DNA of 64,000 nt from Lepraria neglecta (Eukaryota > Ascomycota > Lecanoromycetes > Lecanorales > Stereocaulaceae). The notes beneath the pieces were generated by a model, which saw only the letters and a list, made by a program, of their open reading frames with translations, ran no database searches and was not told the origin of the DNA. Location: NCBI GenBank assembly GCA_033220425.1, contig CM065651.1, forward strand, positions 3,534,001 to 3,598,000. Reading direction: 5' to 3'. The position numbers and the translations under genes are program-made. Of this stretch, positions 21,201-33,317 are shown one piece after another; positions within the stretch are counted from its first letter, which is position 1, and each line of letters opens with the position of its first letter.

Positions 21201-23227
21201 ATGGTGATACGGTCTACAAGGCCCCTAATTTGGCCAGTGGCAAGGAAGACCTTTACGGTCTCACACGCTCCGGCGACAAGAAGGATGAGCTCTTGCACGA
21301 TGATAAGGGGCGGCTACATAGTGAGGGAGGGCAGTATCTGATGTCTAGTGGGCTCCCCTTTATCGGAGAGGGAGTCAATCTCGAGATTGACGATGATTAC
21401 GATAAGCGACTCGGATATTGGAGTAGTGACGAGGATAGTGAAGAGGATAGTAGGGATGAAGGTGACGATGACAGCGGTGATAGCAACGATGATCAAGCTG
21501 GTAATGATGATGATGTTGGTGAAGGCAGCGGTGAGGACAACGGCGGCGCTATAGGCCAGGAGATCGATCCCTCATTGGAGACACCAGGGCTGAGGCATTT
21601 GATTCCAAGCACCGATGATGCACGAAAATCCAGTGCTCCTGACAAGACTGTATCTCACCCCTCTAAAATCGCCTCTCCGGCTAGCATGGAAGAGGAGGAA
21701 TCGGGAATGAGCGCTTCCGAGACCAAGATTCCGGCACCGGCTGTCTTTGGGCAATCGAGCACTGCCAGCAACAGCAGCGCCTTCCCAAGTTTCGATGTTG
21801 GAAATCAAATCTACAAGCCAGCTTTCGCCAATCAAAAGACCCTACCACTTGGGGAAGCAGCAGCAGCGCCAGCTACGCAACACGCAAAAGGATTCAATTT
21901 TTCGGAGGCTTTCCTATCCTCTGGCCGGGCAAAGGCGGTTCCCAGACAAGTTCGGTCTCACATCCCTGGCAAAGAAGTGCTAAATAGCAGTGGTATCAAC
22001 ACCTCCCCTGTCTCCAACTTCGGCAGTCACATTATTCAGCCAGCTTTTACCAACTCAAAATCCATGTCGCTTGCAGAAGCCGCTGCAGCGCCACATGCAC
22101 GATATACAGGAGGGTTCAAGTTCTCGGAGGATATCTCATCTTCTGGGCAGACAAAAGCAGAGTTCAAGCAGGCTGGGCGTGGAATAGGCGATGATGAGAT
22201 ACCCAGATTCGATGACGAAGCTCGAGCTGACGACCTCAAGGAATTTGCTTCGATATTCGACAAGGCAAAAATTCAAGACAATAGCAGCACCAAAGCGGAT
22301 GAGAGCGAGAGCCAAACAGATCGAAATGGAGGCCAGGCCCAGATTAAGTCTCCAATCCCACCTAAGGCCTACAGTCTGCCGCAATCAGACAGCTTCGACT
22401 CCGGATCAAACCTGAGTCGCCTTTCTGCTACCAACGTCCAGATGCCATCTTCCGCAGAGACGGCATCGGAAAACAACGCCAAATCCCATGCAGGGTTTTC
22501 ATTCTCTGTCGACTTCGTCTCCAAAACTCATAGGCAGCCTGCCGCGATGGAGAAGCAACCATTTGGGCCAGTCATCAACTTTGGTGGCAAATCCAATGAG
22601 TCAGCTCCGGCTAACCAAAACGTTCCATCACTTGCGAAAGCCTCGACGACACCACATGGAGCGGATTTCGAGTTCTGGAAGACTTTTCAGTCCTCCAGCG
22701 ACATAAAATCTGACAGGGAAATAATTCACGGTGCCACCGCTACCAAAGCAGATCGATTCCAGGGCCAAGCACCCGGTCTAGCTTCATCCAAGACTCACAG
22801 TCCGCCTAGGCTCAATAATTTCTCTTTCAGTAGCGAAACTCTCAAGCAGCCGGACTTCTCTGGCCTCCCAACCCCTTCACTCCTAGCAGCACACCCTACC
22901 AACTCTATCTCGCCCACTTCACGATTTCCCTTCTCCGGTGCCGCCATTCCCAATGCTCAGACAAAGACAGCGTCCTTGAAAGAGAAGATCGTAGAACAGG
23001 CTGAGCCTGCAAAGGTGGAAGTGAAGAGCGTAGAAATGAAGGCCGCAGAAACCAAGCAGACCAAGCAAACCAACGCGCACACAGTCGCAGCTGCGATAGC
23101 TCTGAACAAGAAAATGAAGGCCGACAAGGAGGCAGCAGAGGAACAGGCACGCGAATACTCTAGACGCCAGAGACAAGCTGCTGCTAGTAAGAAAAGGAAT
23201 GGTGGTGTGAAAGTTGGTCGTGCTTGA
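18221..23227 (+). CDS. Giant coiled-coil, acidic, FxFS-repeat protein (1,651 residues)
   Basis: Exon 1 is 18221-18361 (47 codons), the intron is 18362-18412 (51 nt, GTAAGA...CTAACC...CTAG), and exon 2 runs to 23227. Layout in order: a short basic N-terminus; a Ser-rich region; a coiled coil (about 19220-19490); a helical block containing YLAERGLIFIDDVYNELSEL (about 19690-19760); a long acidic disordered stretch; a compact folded-looking segment around VNYKGETVWVMKRKKGDFY (about 21100-21280); an extremely acidic tract (21425-21545); and a repeat region with imperfect units of about 55-65 residues. The units carry F-x-F-S/W motifs (GFNFSEAF, GFKFSEDI, GFSFSVDF, FEFWKTF, NFSFSS, RFPFSG) and EAAAAP spacers. 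It ends in a Lys/Ala helix and a basic tail. I do not recognise a family. The F-x-F-S repeats recall phenylalanine-motif scaffolds, but nucleoporin identity is not supported. Confidence 0.85.
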
Positions 23228-23489
23228 TGGTTGAGGTGGTGAAAGGATATCGCGAGGGGAAGTTGAGGATAGCGCCAATCTTCCGGATATGACAGCTTGT
23301 CGGAGTGCGACAACATGTCATTGGCTACTTCGACATAGAAAGAAAGGTGGGATTGTGTTTGCTTGTAAGGAGTTATTTGGGCGTCATGGGTTTCATATGT
23401 GGATTATTTCTTCGTATCTGTCTCATAACTCTTTCTGTATCTAGGTAGCATATTTCTAAGGTATTCAAATCACTGTCTACCCAAAATAT

Positions 23490-25833
23490 TCAGCTCTCAT
23501 TCCGTGCTCCCCTACAGTCCTTCCTCTTCCCCTGGCTCCAGTCCTCATGACGATAGCTTGCTATCAATCCAGCAACTACAGGCAATTTATCTCCCAGCCC
23601 CTGGAGGACGATTTCTCCGTTCTTATCAACCACGTCTCTCCGCCTAGCGCACATTTCCAACTGTCCCTGGGTTGGGCCAAATGACGCTGTCCTCAACACC
23701 ACATCACCACTGTCGTACTTGTACTTCTCGTTGCCCTGTCTTTCGATCTCTGTAACATCGCCACTGCCACGATGTACCTTCAGATAAGGCTCATACTTGC
23801 AGCTTCGCCCGAAATCGGCAAAATTTGGAATCTGCAAGCCCAATGAAGGGAAGACAAAGTGCTCGCCAATCAGGAAGGTGCCATTCTCGTGGAATTTTTG
23901 CGCAATCTGAGTAGTCCAGGTCGTATTTTCCCAGTCGTAAAGAATCCGATAGAAGCCAGGTTCCTCGTTAAGTGTGTAATCAGGAGACTCGTACCATCCA
24001 CCACCGAACATGATCTGAAATGCACTCGGCCCGTGCTGGGTATCAGTCATTTGCTCCCAGACTTGATCAGGATTTTGTTCCTTCATGCCCTTGAAATGCG
24101 TCCGTGTATAATTGACATTGTCTATGGTCTGGGTATAGGTTGTTCCTCTGTTCACGAACAGACCCATTTTTTCTTCGGGTATACCGAAGACTTCATGATA
24201 GGATGGGTCGTAGAAATTCAGCTCGAGCGTGGAAGGTGTGTTGGCGGGTTTATAGAGCCTGGTGACAAGCGCTACTGTGTATGGATCGACTCTAGGAGAT
24301 GATTTGATGTTATGTGGTTGGGGACCAAGGTCCCTAATGATTGGGTATGTGCGGAGTCCATTGCCTAGGACTTTATTAGCCACTCGTTGGCCACTGCAGG
24401 TGGAGTACCCACCAATATCCAGAGTAATCATAGTATCGAAGCCTTTGCAAACATTTTTGAAATCGTGAGAACGCACTGTGATTGGTACTGCGATGGGACT
24501 GTGACGACGATCAGATTGGCCGGAATAAGCGCTCAGAGGTGAAGGGCATACCTGACAAATGCGCCGAAAATCCACCCCAAAACTATCAAGGGAAACACGG
24601 GCAACATTAGGAGAGCCAAAGGTCTAAGTAGTAAGAAGACCAGATTTGAGACGCAATTGATCCCACAATTCACGGCATTTGATATTAGTAGTGGCTCATC
24701 AGCTAGCTCTTTCAAACGCGTCAGACCTGCGCTGACGACCACTGCCCATCTCCGGATCGAAAAGCCATTAATGATCATGCATGCGAAACCTCCGACAATA
24801 GCAAAGGTCCATAAAGCTCTTACTGCATGGTTGTTTTCTGCCACTTTCTTGTGGTTGAATGGCTCAACGACGACCTTTGTCAGCGCGAAGACCCAACAGG
24901 CAATGATTACCGTGAAGGTCAGACTGATGACTGGCAATGTATAAGGGACCTTCTCCCGCGGCTGCGTTTGTCGTCGCTGCGCAGGAGGCGGCCGCCCGGA
25001 GCGCCTGCGAAACTCAGAGCTGGAATCTCTGGTATTTACTGCTGGAAGGGGTACAGATGTGTTGGATGGTGAAGTTGGAGCAACGTAAGTATTACGGATC
25101 GGGGTTTGTACCAGAGGTATCAAGGGGACTAATGGCCTCTTATCGGGCGGGCAGCCATGTATGCAACCTTTGCAAGGGCCAGCATGACAGATATTCATGC
25201 AGAGATGACCACACTGCCGATTGGCCAAGCAAAAAGCAGCGCAAGAGTTCGGCGGCAATGTCGTATTTCCGATTACGCCACCCTTGCTTTTCTTGCACCC
25301 TGTAACAAGGTATGCGTCAGCTATATCTCACAGTATTATGGTTCAGACTTACAGCATAATTCCAAGGGCTCTCCTCCGTATTCAGCTCTGCAAGTCGGGC
25401 ATTTCCATTCCAGACTGCTATGATCTACTAGATCGAACTCTCGAGTAGTAGCGAGGGCCACACGAGTGATGCAATCATGGTGCTAGACAGACCAACAAGT
25501 ATGGCAGTACCAGATTTGGTCTCCCCTCTTAATGTTCTCATCGCAGCAAATTCCACATTCATAACGGCCTTGATTGATTTCTTCTTCGATTTCGCAGCCT
25601 CGATTGACCACTGGAGGTATTGCTCTATCTTTATCATTACGTGCGACTTCAACGTCAGATCGTATATCCGGATTGATCTTGAGATGTGCGGGAGACGGGC
25701 GGCGCACAAATAGCGGAGCTGGCAAATCTTGGAGCGGGATGCCATCGAGCCCGTCGAGCCTGTCGCGCCCTCGATTTCCATCTGGTTCGGTTATGCTATG
25801 GAGAATATCATCCCATCCACCTGGTGACGCCAT
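23490..25833 (-). CDS. RING/NF-X1-type zinc-finger membrane protein with a large C-terminal domain
   Basis: The start is the ATG at 25833. The N-terminal part has a cysteine-rich finger (YECGICCDENIKRGD, CHTCW, then HHDC and WKCPTC), and after an intron (53-nt type, GTAAGT...CTGAC...TTACAG, near 25352-25300) an NF-X1-like finger (CGHLCMNICHAGPCKGC). Three hydrophobic segments follow: LPVISLTFTVIIACWVFAL, LWTFAIVGGFACMIING, and LLLRPLALLMLPVFPLIVLG. A second intron (24551-24499, 53 nt) joins them to a domain of about 340 residues with many Tyr, Trp and Asn, possibly lumenal or extracellular. A TAG at 25485-25483 lies in frame inside the first finger, between WSV and HHDC; no intron removes it. 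Either this is a nonsense allele, or a sequence error, or the protein is read through. Function unknown; a membrane-anchored ubiquitin-ligase-like role is possible. Confidence 0.7.
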
Positions 25834-26729
25834 CGATTTTGGTGCTGTACTTTTGCGGCGAGAAGAAGTTTTGGAGGTCAGTAAGAGCTATATGCAATGC
25901 CGAGAAATTCGAGAGGTACGAGATCTGAAGATGAGAAAGACACTAATCAAAGGAAATGCCCTATTTGTGGGGTCCCTCGTAAAAGAGCGCATATGAAAGA
26001 GGCTAATGAGGTACTGGGATTTTAGCCAAGATATGTCCCGTTACAGAGGATTCAAATGGCAGGAGAAAGTCGAGTTGGGAAACAAAAGAAGAAACAATCA
26101 TAATGAGGCACGACCAGTATACTGGTGAATCGAATGGTCCTCTTGATGAGATTAAGAGGAGGCTGTCGATGGTCCTGAACCGTGCTAAAGGCTACCTCAG
26201 AGACTGAAGCTAAGAAAGATTGGATGGTAGCCCATTGTCGACTAGCTGTATGGAGCACCATAGAGAAACCCCCGCTTCGCCCGCAAAGCTAGAGCCCACG
26301 ACAGTTGATTTCGCAAAAGCGAGCGGAGCTGAAGCTTCATAGCTTAGTTCATTTCCGTGGTACGGCTGAGAACATTTGCGGTGGCAAGCCTGGCATTCAT
26401 TAAAGGAATGCTGGTTCTTTCCATATTCCGTGGCGACTTCTCCGGAATCAAAATCAAAGTCTCATGCAGTCATTTTTGAGCAACCCCATATGGATGATGA
26501 AGAGATAATCGGATGAGAAGGGAGGAAAGAAGAGAGAAGTCTCAGCCACAGCTGGGACGTTGGACTAGCGGGAGCTGGTGCTGCTAGCGCAAGATGATGT
26601 AACCTTGATTCTCCACGCGCGGCTCAAACACGAATCAAAGCAGGTTTTGGTAGAGTCGCCTTTGATGGAGGGGAAGCCCATTTTTACCGTGTTGATTCTT
26701 CATTGACGCTTTGCACTACAAATGCTAGA
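25834..26729. other. Divergent intergenic region
   Basis: This lies between the divergently transcribed zinc-finger membrane gene and the small membrane gene at 26854. I see no coding signal or repeat in it. Confidence 0.5.
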
Positions 26730-26853
26730 GTCTACCACATTCTCTCCCTCCTCTTCTCACCTTTGAAGCCTTTCTTCCTCTCCCTTACCTGCAGCGGAAC
26801 TTGAACCCTTTGGCCATCATCAACACGTTCCATAAGCAATATCAATTTCCAAA
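26730..26853 (+). promoter_or_regulatory. CT-rich core promoter/leader
   Basis: A dense pyrimidine tract (TCTCTCCCTCCTCTTCTCAC and following) ends in a purine-rich leader with CAAAATGG at the start codon. This is typical of strongly expressed genes in filamentous ascomycetes. Confidence 0.45.
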
Positions 26854-27657
26854 ATGGCAGAAGCTGTCAGCGGCATGACTGGTGCCCTCCAGGGCACGGT
26901 CGGTGGTGTTCTCAATAAGGGACAGGCCTGGATCGACAGCATCTTCCCTCCAGAGAAGCGTAACGAGCTCATGGCAAAGATATCCAAGTTCGCAACAGAG
27001 AAGCCTATGCTTGCAGTATGTCTTGCACCCTTCTCTCTTGCCTATACCCACTGAGCTAACAATATACAGTCCTTCCTAGCCTCCCAAATAGCTCTCACAG
27101 GCTTCCCCCTCGGACTATTCATGGTGATGACCATCTCCGTCGTCATCGTCGCCATCCTAGCCGGCCTGATCATCGGTCTCCTTGGCGCCGTTCTCTTTAT
27201 AGTCACTGCCGTCGGCTTCGCTCTCATCATCCTCCTCCCCACTCTCTTCATTGCAGCCTCAATAGCAACGTTCATATGGCTCTGGGGAATGGGTGCATAC
27301 TACATCGTGAAGAAGTTCAACAAGAAAGAGATACCTGGAATCCATACTGATTTCGACGAGGGTGTGAGTGACAGTATCAAAGGGCAGTTGGGAGGCATCA
27401 CGGGCGAGGGTGGACCGCAGGGAGATCCGAATGGGAAGCCTAAAGAAGAAAAGGAAGGAAAGCGTGAATCGAATGGGCCGCCGAAACTAGAAAAGAAACA
27501 TGATGGAGCTGGGGAGGGAATGAATGGTGTTGCGGATAAATCGAAAGAAGCTGCTGATTTTGGCAAGCACGCTGGGAAGGTGCAGAATACCGCTGGAGGT
27601 GCTACAAATGCTGTGGGCGGTGCGAAAGGTGCTGTCTCTGGGACGGTGGGTATTTAG
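26854..27657 (+). CDS. Small hairpin-membrane protein with Gly/Lys-rich tail (promethin/LDO-like?)
   Basis: Exon 1 starts at the ATG at 26854. The intron is 27016-27069 (54 nt, GTATGT...GCTAAC...TACAG, phase 0) and exon 2 ends at 27657; the product is about 213 residues. The N-terminus is amphipathic (MAEAVSGMTGALQGTVGGVL). Then come two or three long hydrophobic segments with few charges between them (from LALTGFPLGLFMVMTISVV-type sequence to FIAASIATFIWLWGMGAYYI), consistent with a membrane hairpin. The tail is rich in Gly, Lys, Glu and Ala with an 11-mer-like repeat (NTAGGATNAVGGAKGAVSG). The architecture resembles lipid-droplet organising proteins of the promethin/LDO type, which work with seipin, but I assign that only weakly. 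Confidence 0.8.
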
Positions 27658-28138
27658 GAGGATGGACCGATATGAATGCTGCTGGACATGTGATTTTCGA
27701 CTTCCACGGATCTTAGAGCATGCAGGACAGCGGGTCGACAGCGAGGCGTTCAGGCACGGCATTTTCACCCTCCATGTACCAAAATTGCTTCTTAGCCATA
27801 TCCTAGCATAATTTGAGCAGCATGCAGCCACCTCGAGCCTTCTTGAAGAACCATGTCTCATTGATGGCGAAGGAAAGCTTTAATAAGTGATTTGATTAAC
27901 ATTTCGTAGATAGGAAAAACCCTGAACTACATGAAAGACTTATATGAAACAAGGCCGGGGCTTGAATGCTTAGCCTGAAAGACACAAAATGCATGAAATG
28001 CACCTATCCACCATAATTCACTATTCCTCCATGCTTGCTCCAATAAACCTTGTCGCAATCCTATGAAAAATGCGCCAAGACGTCCTATCCAAGAGACTCA
28101 CCGGCCTTGCCGCAACCCCTTTAATGTCGACCAACTTC
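27658..28138. other. Convergent intergenic spacer
   Basis: 3' regions of the small membrane gene and of the minus-strand coiled-coil gene. No gene seen. Confidence 0.6.
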
Positions 28139-30040
28139 TCACTTCTTCAACCCCTTCTTCGCCTTCTTCCACTTCTTCTGGTTTGCCACTTGGGCTTCCT
28201 GCTCTGCGTTCTCCTTCTCGGCAGCTTCCGCCGCCCGCTTCATAGCCGCTTCCCTCTTCTGCGCTTTTGTCATCTTCGGCTTCATGCCTACGTGGAACTC
28301 TTTGTCGGTGTCTGCGAAAAGACCACCAACCGATGATGGAGCTTGAAATGTATTTGGATCAGCAGATTGTGAAGGAGTGCCGTACTGCGCCCCAAAGATG
28401 GGTCCTGGCTGCGCGCTTTCGGCTGTTCCTTCCTCGATGTATTGTTCGCTAGACGCTTCTGGCGAATTAGGCTGGCTAATTTGCTCTGCAGCTCCAGGGA
28501 ATGATTGCTCCAGCTGCCTCATAGGTAATCCCTCAATGTTATTCACGTCATCGGTGTCAAGTGGCGGAGTTTCGAAGTGAGTCGCCGCAAGACCAATGCT
28601 AGATCTCGCCTTCGTCGCCTTGGCTGGGTTTCCCTCTTCTTCCTGCTCGTTTGAAGATGCGCTCGACTTATCATCTGGAAGCTCAGACTCGTGGTCGCCA
28701 GAAGAATATGAGCTGTCAATGACTGGCAACATCTGGATATCAGACTCTAGTGCCTGCTCCGAGTTGGAAGGGCTTAACGTTTTGACCACGAGGCACTTGT
28801 CCGACGGCTTACTGAGAGGGAATTGAGGCTTACTCCATAACACAAGGGCCTTTCGGTCATCCACAAGAGTACGTCGCTTAATCATAGCCTCCTCTTCTTC
28901 TGAAATCTCTTCAGTAATCCTATCTTCGCCATTGAGAAGGCCTTCAGTCCCTATCCTCTCTGCTAGATCGGCCAGAACGTCCATGTGCACGCGGGGGATA
29001 TCCAGATGCAACCGAGCACGTTCTTTGAGAAATCCATACTTTTGGAGCTCCCCATCCTCATCGTCAAGCATTTCACCATGCTCTTCGGCCAGGACCACTT
29101 CCAGATCACTCATTCGAATCCAAATGTCTCTTGCCAGCTCTCTCATCTTGTCATACTCCGTCTGGCACTCTTTTTTTTGATCCACCAATAGGATCTCGTC
29201 ATCTTCAAGTTCGATCTTGACCCTAGCAAGCTCGGCTTTGGTTTCTTTGAGCTCAGCTTTGTTGTCTTCAAGGTAGCTTATAGCTTCTCCAAGCTCAGCA
29301 TTGCGTTTTTCAAACAGCGTTCTTAACGTCTTGAATGTTTCTTTCGCCTTGTCAAGAGTTCCTTTGAGTCGTAGCACGTGATCCTGAGCGTCACTGGCAG
29401 TATTTCTCGTTGTGGTTATCGACTCCACAAGCGCGCAGTTTTGTAACTTGAGTTTCGCAACCTCTGTGAGAGCTTTCTGGAGAGCCGCTTTTTTGACCTC
29501 AAGCAGGGAGGGTTCTTCAGTGGTTTCTGGCTTTTTTCCAAGGGATGTCTCTCGGGTAACTTCATCGCCCCGATGAGATAGCTTGCGCTCCAGGCAGGTT
29601 TCTTCAATACCGTCCGGGTCGAGGTTCTCTTTGACAACATCCGAGCGAGGAGTGGGCACCTCGGTCCGAGATAGGAGCTTTGTGTTGTCGCCTTCGATGT
29701 CATGAAGACCTATCGCTCCGGACAACTCCTGCTTGGTGGGTGTAGGAGACGTAGCTGATGTATTAGCTGGTATGGAGGTGGGTAGTGAAAGTTCTCCCGA
29801 ACTAGAATACGAAATGGTGATGCCAGAGAATGACAAGACCAACTAGCGATGTCAGCATAGGGCTGACGGAGTATACAACCTAGGAATACATACCTTATGA
29901 TGATTGTAGATATTCTTTCGCTTGCTGTCACAACCTACTCGCAGAAGATCCAGGCTTTGAGCGACCTTCTTCCGGCAGCATCGCATGGTTGGTCGGGCGG
30001 GCATGTGTGCCGAGAGGACGGGAGGTATGAGCCAGGCCAT
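28139..30040 (-). CDS. Coiled-coil protein with basic C-terminus, relative of the 18.2-kb gene
   Basis: Exon 1 runs from the ATG at 30040 to 29894 (49 codons), the intron is 29893-29843 (51 nt, GTATGT...CGCTAG, phase 0), and exon 2 ends at 28139; the product is about 616 residues. A long coiled coil (about 29500-29050; KLKLQNCALVE, DKAKETFKTLRTLFEKRN) is followed by a conserved-looking helical part, an acidic Ser-rich linker, PGPIFGAQYGTPSQS, and a basic Ala/Lys/Glu helix ending KKWKKAKKGLKK. Exon 1 size, intron size and intron phase match the 18.2-kb gene, as does a short motif just after the splice (GITISYSS here, SITVSAS there) and a basic helical end. I infer a divergent paralogue. Molecular function unknown. 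Confidence 0.85.
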
Positions 30041-31000
30041 GTCGATGACTTGCTTAATCCCGTATGTGGTTAGTCGACAGATTTCACGGGATGAAGCGTG
30101 TACGGTGGGGGCGTTGGTGAAGTGCACCACCCCTGGTGTTGACGAAGTCAAGAATGTGTAGTACCAGTGCCTGAGATGGATGTAAGATACTTGAGTGGAT
30201 GAAGACAGGCTTTGAGTGATGGAAGAGTTCTCTTTCTAAGTGTGATAGTGAAAGACGGGAAGGTTGGCGTATTATGGAAGAAGGAAGGGGAGGCAAACGG
30301 AATAAATAATCTGGAAAATAACACACATTTCATGGCAAAGTATTTATCGAAGCTAATCACGCTTGGACACATGTCTCGGCGTTATGTGTTATTAGTGAGT
30401 CATGAGATGCTGCTAGAAGAGGTGTGGCGCAAGAAGACGTTTTAATCGTGTGTTGAGCAGGAAGTATCGGCACCGTACCGAATATGGCGAACGAGAAAAC
30501 CTTGAGGACGTCCAAGAAAGATCGAGGATCCGTCAGGGCTTTCATAATATATGTAATATATATAATGGAGACTTCAGCATAGGCTTGCAGCTCCAGAATT
30601 TGCTGGGAGGCCAGGCTCTCAGACAAAAGGGTTTTCTCGGAAGCGCATTATGACAAGCTTTATACGTTTCAATGTTTACTATGTCTACATGACGATCGGT
30701 CGTCATAAGGATTTCTTGTTACACGAGGGTAGCAAATGAAGCGAGACGACCGCCCTGGTAATTTCCAGCAGTGTGATTGGAGTCAAAAGGAATCCACTGG
30801 TCAATAAACATCACTTCTGGCCCGCATATGAGTATCGCATCAGGGCCGTTGGTTGCTTCTCTATTTTAATTAATTTAAAAGGTGTATTGAAATTGGCGCG
30901 AATTTGGAAACACTCATTCCTGCTTTACATTTCCGCTGCTGCAGAACAGGTCCATGCAATACAGACTTAAGAATCCTTCCCATACATATCACGCGAGCGA
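30041..31000. other. Intergenic, AT-rich in part
   Basis: Upstream region of the 30.0-kb gene. Several short frames are present, but none has a recognisable product. Confidence 0.5.
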
Positions 31001-33104
31001 ACGAACTATCTGCCCTGGCCTACCAATGCCCAACTCAAAACTAACGTTTGGTCGTCCTGCATCCATTCACTCATTCCGTCGACTGCTTCAACAACTTTTT
31101 AGTAGCCTTATGCCCATTCACCCGCTTCTCCTATCTGCTCAGCTTCCTCTCGTGTACTGTAGGTACCGCTTCGAATTTTGCTGCTGGTGTGAAGGCCTCT
31201 TTGATGACATGGGGTCTCTCATCTACCGCCGTGGTGGGCCCCGCGCTCGGATTGAGACTTGCTCTGAAGTTTGTGGATGGTAGAGAGAACTACTCTTCTG
31301 ATTGCTTCCCGGAGATAAGTACGTCTTTCATCTTCTTTGTTACGCTCCCTTCTTGTTGACTGTAGTCTGTGAAGAATGACCCTGACTGGCCTACATCCAC
31401 GAATGTTCTGGATGTTGGCTTTCGAAGCTTTCGTATGAGCCCACATTTGTCCTTGGACGGTCTCCGCGAAGTGCGTCTCAGGCTCTGGGACGTCGACAGC
31501 TCGAGCTTGACAATCGAATTGAAAGTGAGCCTTTCCTTCAGTATCAGCGTTCTGGGCTAGCTCTTCCAACCCGCTGTTGGATTCAGGTTTGGTAGACTGT
31601 TGAAATGCTACTTTGGGCCCATCTTCAACTTTTTTAGTGGAAGGTCCTGCTGTGAACGAGAATGGCCGATGGCTCGAAGTCTCAGCAAAGTCAAAGACAG
31701 GAGGAGAAACACTCTTGGCAGGGGTAGCAGCGGCAGTCTTTGCAGCCTGGACTCCAAACACGGGCTTGTATTTGGGTTGTTTATCTGCGTTCTGTGTTGG
31801 CTTGCCTCGCGTCTGACAATCTTAGCTTCTCAGCAAATGCTAAGGCTGCTGCCGACGCGTCTGGCTGTCCTTGCCACGGGGATCCGGTGGAGAACGAGAA
31901 TGCTAGTTTCTCTGAAACCTTTACGTTCAGATCAGGTTTCAATGGAAGCCTCTTTTTCAGAGAATTGCGGTTTTGGTTGGAAGAAAGATTGAAGTAGGGA
32001 GTGGCGACTTTTGACGCAGTGACGGGGTTGGAAGCCTACTCAACCTCCTCTAGGCCATGACTCAGATGACCAGGCTCAGCAATACCGAAATGTGCACCTT
32101 CGATGGAGAGCTGTGGCTTCGTTGCCTGCTCCAAGGACAGAGGATCTCCGACTTCCTCAACTTCGTCGGCGTGAACAAATTCGATGCTGTCGGGGCACTC
32201 ACTACCTTCGACCTCGGAGAACTCGGGTCCATGCTGCTTCCCATTCTTGGACTCATCTTCGCGCTTGCGCTCCTTCTCGTCCTTGGACTCTTCCGCCTCC
32301 TGCTCTTGATGTCTATCAAAACTGCCCCAGGCATATCCTGCTCGTACCTCTTTAAGGGAAGCAACCTCCGAGAGTTGTCATTGGTGATCTACTGTTCTTC
32401 CAGGTCGACCCGTGTCTTGTATTCCTTAAACAGAATGGTCTCCAAGAGCTCCATGCGGAAGCAGAGCTAGAAATCAAGTTTCTTGTAGACCGCTAGCCAG
32501 TGGCTACTCTGCTTTTGAGTCTGGTCTAGTAATACCTTCTGGTTTTTGAGTGAATCCTTCGCGCCATTAAGCTCATAGAAAGTGAGCCAGTAAGCGTTGG
32601 ACTCTTCGCTGACTTGCTTCCGCAGGGTCCCCACAACTTGCTCTAGCGAGTCAAGTTCAGCACTTGCCTCCCCAAGCGAGCGTTGAACTTGGACCTGCTG
32701 ACGACGGAGACATTTCCCGAGCAATTCTGCTAATATTTTGTTGCAATCCCAGCCTATTGCGACAAACGAGGCTTTATGTAGCCGAGCACGGCCAGTTCTC
32801 AACTCTACGGTGCCTATATTGCGCTCATATGACGCTCATGACGAGCGTTGATTGGCGGCTTTGTCACCAAGTAGCCCTAACAATTGGAGGGTTCTGAGGG
32901 GCATACCCCAAGAACGGTGCCATCATAGGGAAATTTTGAGCTGGACATGCGCCATGATTGGAGCACTGGAGTGAACGAGTCCTCCATTCCAGGGGATTCG
33001 TCCACACGAAGCCGACAATACAGTTTCACAACTTCGGCAACTTCTGAAACCTCCTCACTCACAAGAGCGCACAAAGCGCTCAAGATGAGGTGCCATTCGT
33101 GCAT
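31000..33104 (-). pseudogene. Decayed coiled-coil/FxFS-repeat gene
   Basis: Protein-like segments lie in order on the minus strand but in several frames. They are a helical N-terminal part (33104-32877; SEEVSEVAEVVKLYCRLR), a coiled coil (32802-32467; EASAELDSLEQVVGTLRKQV), a piece with RMELLETILFKEYKTRVD (about 32460-32390), then F-x-F-S-type repeats (EKLAFSFSTGSPW near 31910; PVFDFAETSS and RPFSFTAGPSTKK near 31690) and a Lys-rich end (near 31200-31080). Stops and frame changes separate the pieces. The order coil, then F-x-F-S repeats, then basic tail is that of the 18.2-kb gene, and RMELLETILFKEY resembles its RQNSMESLQEKDL segment. I read it as a ruined paralogue. Confidence 0.5.
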
Positions 33105-33317
33105 TACTCGCCGACGACTTGCATGACCAAGCGATTACTCCCCGTTGCGTCGGGCTAAAAATCTATTCAATGAGGTAGTTCCGGGCCTCTTCAAGTTCTG
33201 TATTCAATATTGTCAGCTTTCCAACCACGTCAAATCTTCCGTAAATTTGCACTAGAAAGCTCACTTACGACATCAAGAAACTCTACTTGCCTGGATAATA
33301 CTCCAAAATTTAGAACT

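Noticed and set aside
18221-23227. Nucleoporin (FG-repeat) identity
   Set aside because: Motifs are F-x-F-S with Ala/Pro spacers, not FG or GLFG, and no nucleoporin fold is recognisable.
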